Below, in pieces: positions 21,740 to 22,986 of a stretch of 22,986 nt of DNA (within the stretch, counting starts at the first letter, position 1; every line of letters starts with the position of its first letter). The position numbers were made by a program, and so were the translations under genes. The DNA is from DATLYF01 sp035575095 (GTDB lineage: Bacteria > Pseudomonadota > Gammaproteobacteria > Competibacterales > Competibacteraceae), in contig DATLYF010000093.1 of NCBI GenBank assembly GCA_035575095.1, positions 1 to 22,986 of the forward strand. Direction: 5' to 3'. Under the pieces are notes generated by a model that had not been told where the DNA came from, did no database searches, and saw only the letters and a list, made by a program, of their open reading frames with translations.

Positions 21740-22986
21740 TGCCCGAGGCCCCCCCCGCCTTAACCCGCTCCCGCGAGGGGGCAGGGGACCACAATGCGGA
21801 CGCGTTGCACGCCCTGCTGCGCGAGCGCTTCCATCTGCCCGCCTTCCGCCCGCACCAGGAGGCGGTGTGCCGGGCGGTGCTGGCGGGGCGCGATGTGCTG
21901 CTGGTCATGCCCACCGGCGCCGGCAAGTCGCTGTGCTACCAGCTCCCCGGGCTGGCGCGGGGCGGCACCACGCTGGTGGTGTCGCCGCTCATCGCTCTGA
22001 TGGAGGATCAGGTGGCCAAGCTCCAGGCGCTGGGGCTGGCGGCCGAGCGCATCCACTCAGGACGCGACCGCGCCGCCTTGCGCGAGGTGTGCCGCCAGTA
22101 TCTGCGCGGCACGCTGGCGTTTTTGTTCATCGCCCCCGAGCGCCTCGCCGTGCCAGGCTTCCCGGAGATGCTAGCGCGCCGCCCGCCGACCCTGATTGCC
22201 GTGGACGAGGCGCACTGCATCTCCCACTGGGGCCACGATTTCCGCCCCGACTACCGGCTGCTGGGAGCGCGGCTGCCGCTGTTGCGCGCGGGCAGAGCGC
22301 CGCTCATCGCCATGACTGCCACCGCCACGCCGCAGGTCCAGGCCGACATCCTGGAGCAACTCGGCATTGCCGGCGCCGAGCGGCATATCCACGGTTTCCG
22401 CCGCGCCAATCTAGCCATCGAGGTGGCGGAGACGCCGCGTCCACAGCGCGCCTGCAAGGTGGTGGAACTGCTCGCCGAGCCCGCCCGCCGCCCGGCCATC
22501 GTCTATGCGCCGACACGCAAGGAGGCGGAGGAACTGGGGGCGTTGCTGGCCGAGTCCTTTCCGGCCGCCGCCTACCACGCCGGCCTGGCCGCCGAGGAGC
22601 GGGAGCGGGTGCAAGCCGAGTTCCTGGCCGGGCGGCTCGAAGCGGTGGTGGCCACCATTGCCTTCGGCATGGGGGTGGACAAGTCCGACGTGCGTACAGT
22701 GATCCACACCGGCCTGGCCGGCAGTGTGGAGGGCTACTACCAGGAGATCGGCCGCGCCGGCCGCGACGGCCAACCCTGCCGCGCCATCCTGCTCTATTCC
22801 TACGCTGACCTCAGGACTCACGAGTTCTTCCACAACCGCAACTACCCTGATCCGGCGCTGCTCGAGAGTCTGTTCCAGATTCTCGACGACGAGCCCCGCC
22901 AGCAGATTGAGCTGCAGCAGTGCCTGGGGGTCGATCCCGAGCTGTTCGGGCGGGTGCTGGAAAAGCTCTGGCTGCACGGCGGGGCG
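21739..22986 (+). CDS. recQ: RecQ-family ATP-dependent DNA helicase (partial, 3' end outside window)
   Basis: The frame is open from ATG 21739 to the window end (416 codons). It unwinds DNA 3' to 5' in recombination and repair. Motifs are motif 0 FRPHQ (36-40), Walker A MPTGAGKS (57-64), DEAHCISHWGHDFRPDY (156-172, DEAH box), TATATP (193-198), VATIAFGMGVDK (304-315) and motif VI EGYYQEIGRAGRDGQP (331-346) with the arginine finger. After it, canonical RecQ has a zinc-binding CRR...CxxC region within about 60 residues; none is visible through residue 416. Instead LLESLFQILDDEP and LFGRVLEKLWLHGGA resemble a winged-helix segment. The ATG overlaps the kefB stop (TGATG). Residues 2-20 look like intergenic sequence with a REP-like hairpin, so the true start could be TTG 21805. 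The symbol is used loosely because this is a divergent subgroup. Confidence 0.88.
   Translation, partial: MPEAPPALTRSREGAGDHNADALHALLRERFHLPAFRPHQEAVCRAVLAGRDVLLVMPTGAGKSLCYQLPGLARGGTTLVVSPLIALMEDQVAKLQALGLAAERIHSGRDRAALREVCRQYLRGTLAFLFIAPERLAVPGFPEMLARRPPTLIAVDEAHCISHWGHDFRPDYRLLGARLPLLRAGRAPLIAMTATATPQVQADILEQLGIAGAERHIHGFRRANLAIEVAETPRPQRACKVVELLAEPARRPAIVYAPTRKEAEELGALLAESFPAAAYHAGLAAEERERVQAEFLAGRLEAVVATIAFGMGVDKSDVRTVIHTGLAGSVEGYYQEIGRAGRDGQPCRAILLYSYADLRTHEFFHNRNYPDPALLESLFQILDDEPRQQIELQQCLGVDPELFGRVLEKLWLHGGA
21764..21786. repeat. REP-like CCCGCTCCC/GGGGGCAGGG hairpin at the recQ start
   Basis: CCCGCTCCC (21764-21772), loop GCGA, and GGGGGCAGGG (21777-21786) form a 9-bp stem with one T-G wobble and a bulged A. 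It resembles the widespread intergenic repeats of the CCCTCTCCC...GGGAGAGGG kind. It sits 25 bases past the kefB stop, but inside the frame called as the recQ N-terminus. This is the only such copy I noticed in the window. Confidence 0.45.

Noticed and set aside
1..22986. Mobile elements, tRNA/rRNA, CRISPR arrays, toxin-antitoxin or phage defence genes
   Set aside because: No transposase or integrase motifs, regularly spaced repeats, RNA-gene signatures or defence-domain proteins are visible in any frame.

Overview
The window is GC-rich, gene-dense bacterial chromosome. It holds 16 protein-coding genes (two cut by the window edges), short intergenic gaps and many ATGA or TGATG stop/start overlaps. 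KefG/KefB, AzoR, CinA, a YejF-like fused ABC ATPase and a Gld-type ABC system with a DUF4340 protein all point to a proteobacterium, most likely a free-living gammaproteobacterium. Genus is not resolvable by eye. I see no tRNA, rRNA, CRISPR array, insertion sequence, phage gene or att site. No intergenic gap exceeds 300 bases; the longest is 190.

Layout. (1) Bases 1-341 (+): the C-terminal end of an HPPD-like fold protein of the 3-dehydroshikimate dehydratase type. (2) Bases 350-9809 (-), read right to left: an MscS-family channel, two MurG-like (COG4671-type) glycosyltransferases, a NodB-like polysaccharide deacetylase, a fused two-domain oligopeptide-type ABC ATPase and its family-5 solute-binding protein. 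All are on one strand with tight spacing. No permease genes accompany the ABC pair. (3) Bases 9909-11357 (-): a PLP-dependent group II (aromatic-L-amino-acid type) decarboxylase. (4) Bases 11485-16106 (-): a four-gene operon of ABC-2 ATPase, permease, GldG-like protein and DUF4340 protein. (5) Bases 16297-18545 (-): cinA and, upstream of it, a LysR regulator. (6) Bases 18656-22986 (+), divergent from the LysR gene: azoR, kefG, kefB and a recQ-family helicase that runs off the window end.

How the genes may work together. The LysR-azoR-kefG-kefB block reads as a quinone/electrophile stress module: AzoR and KefG are flavodoxin-fold quinone-reductase-type proteins, and KefB is a glutathione-adduct-gated K+ efflux antiporter. 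The LysR/azoR intergenic region carries a 10-bp palindrome that overlaps the likely azoR -10 box. The glycosyltransferase/deacetylase cluster looks like an uncharacterised envelope glycoconjugate pathway, but its product is unknown. The Gld-type operon is a conserved ABC system whose substrate is unknown outside gliding bacteria. Several intergenic gaps hold perfect GC-rich inverted repeats without T-tracts, which may be terminators, attenuators or REP-like elements.

I found no clearly new defence or mobile system. The best leads are the orphan glycoconjugate cluster, the permease-less ABC pair, the RecQ homologue lacking the usual zinc-site cysteines, and the structured intergenic repeats.
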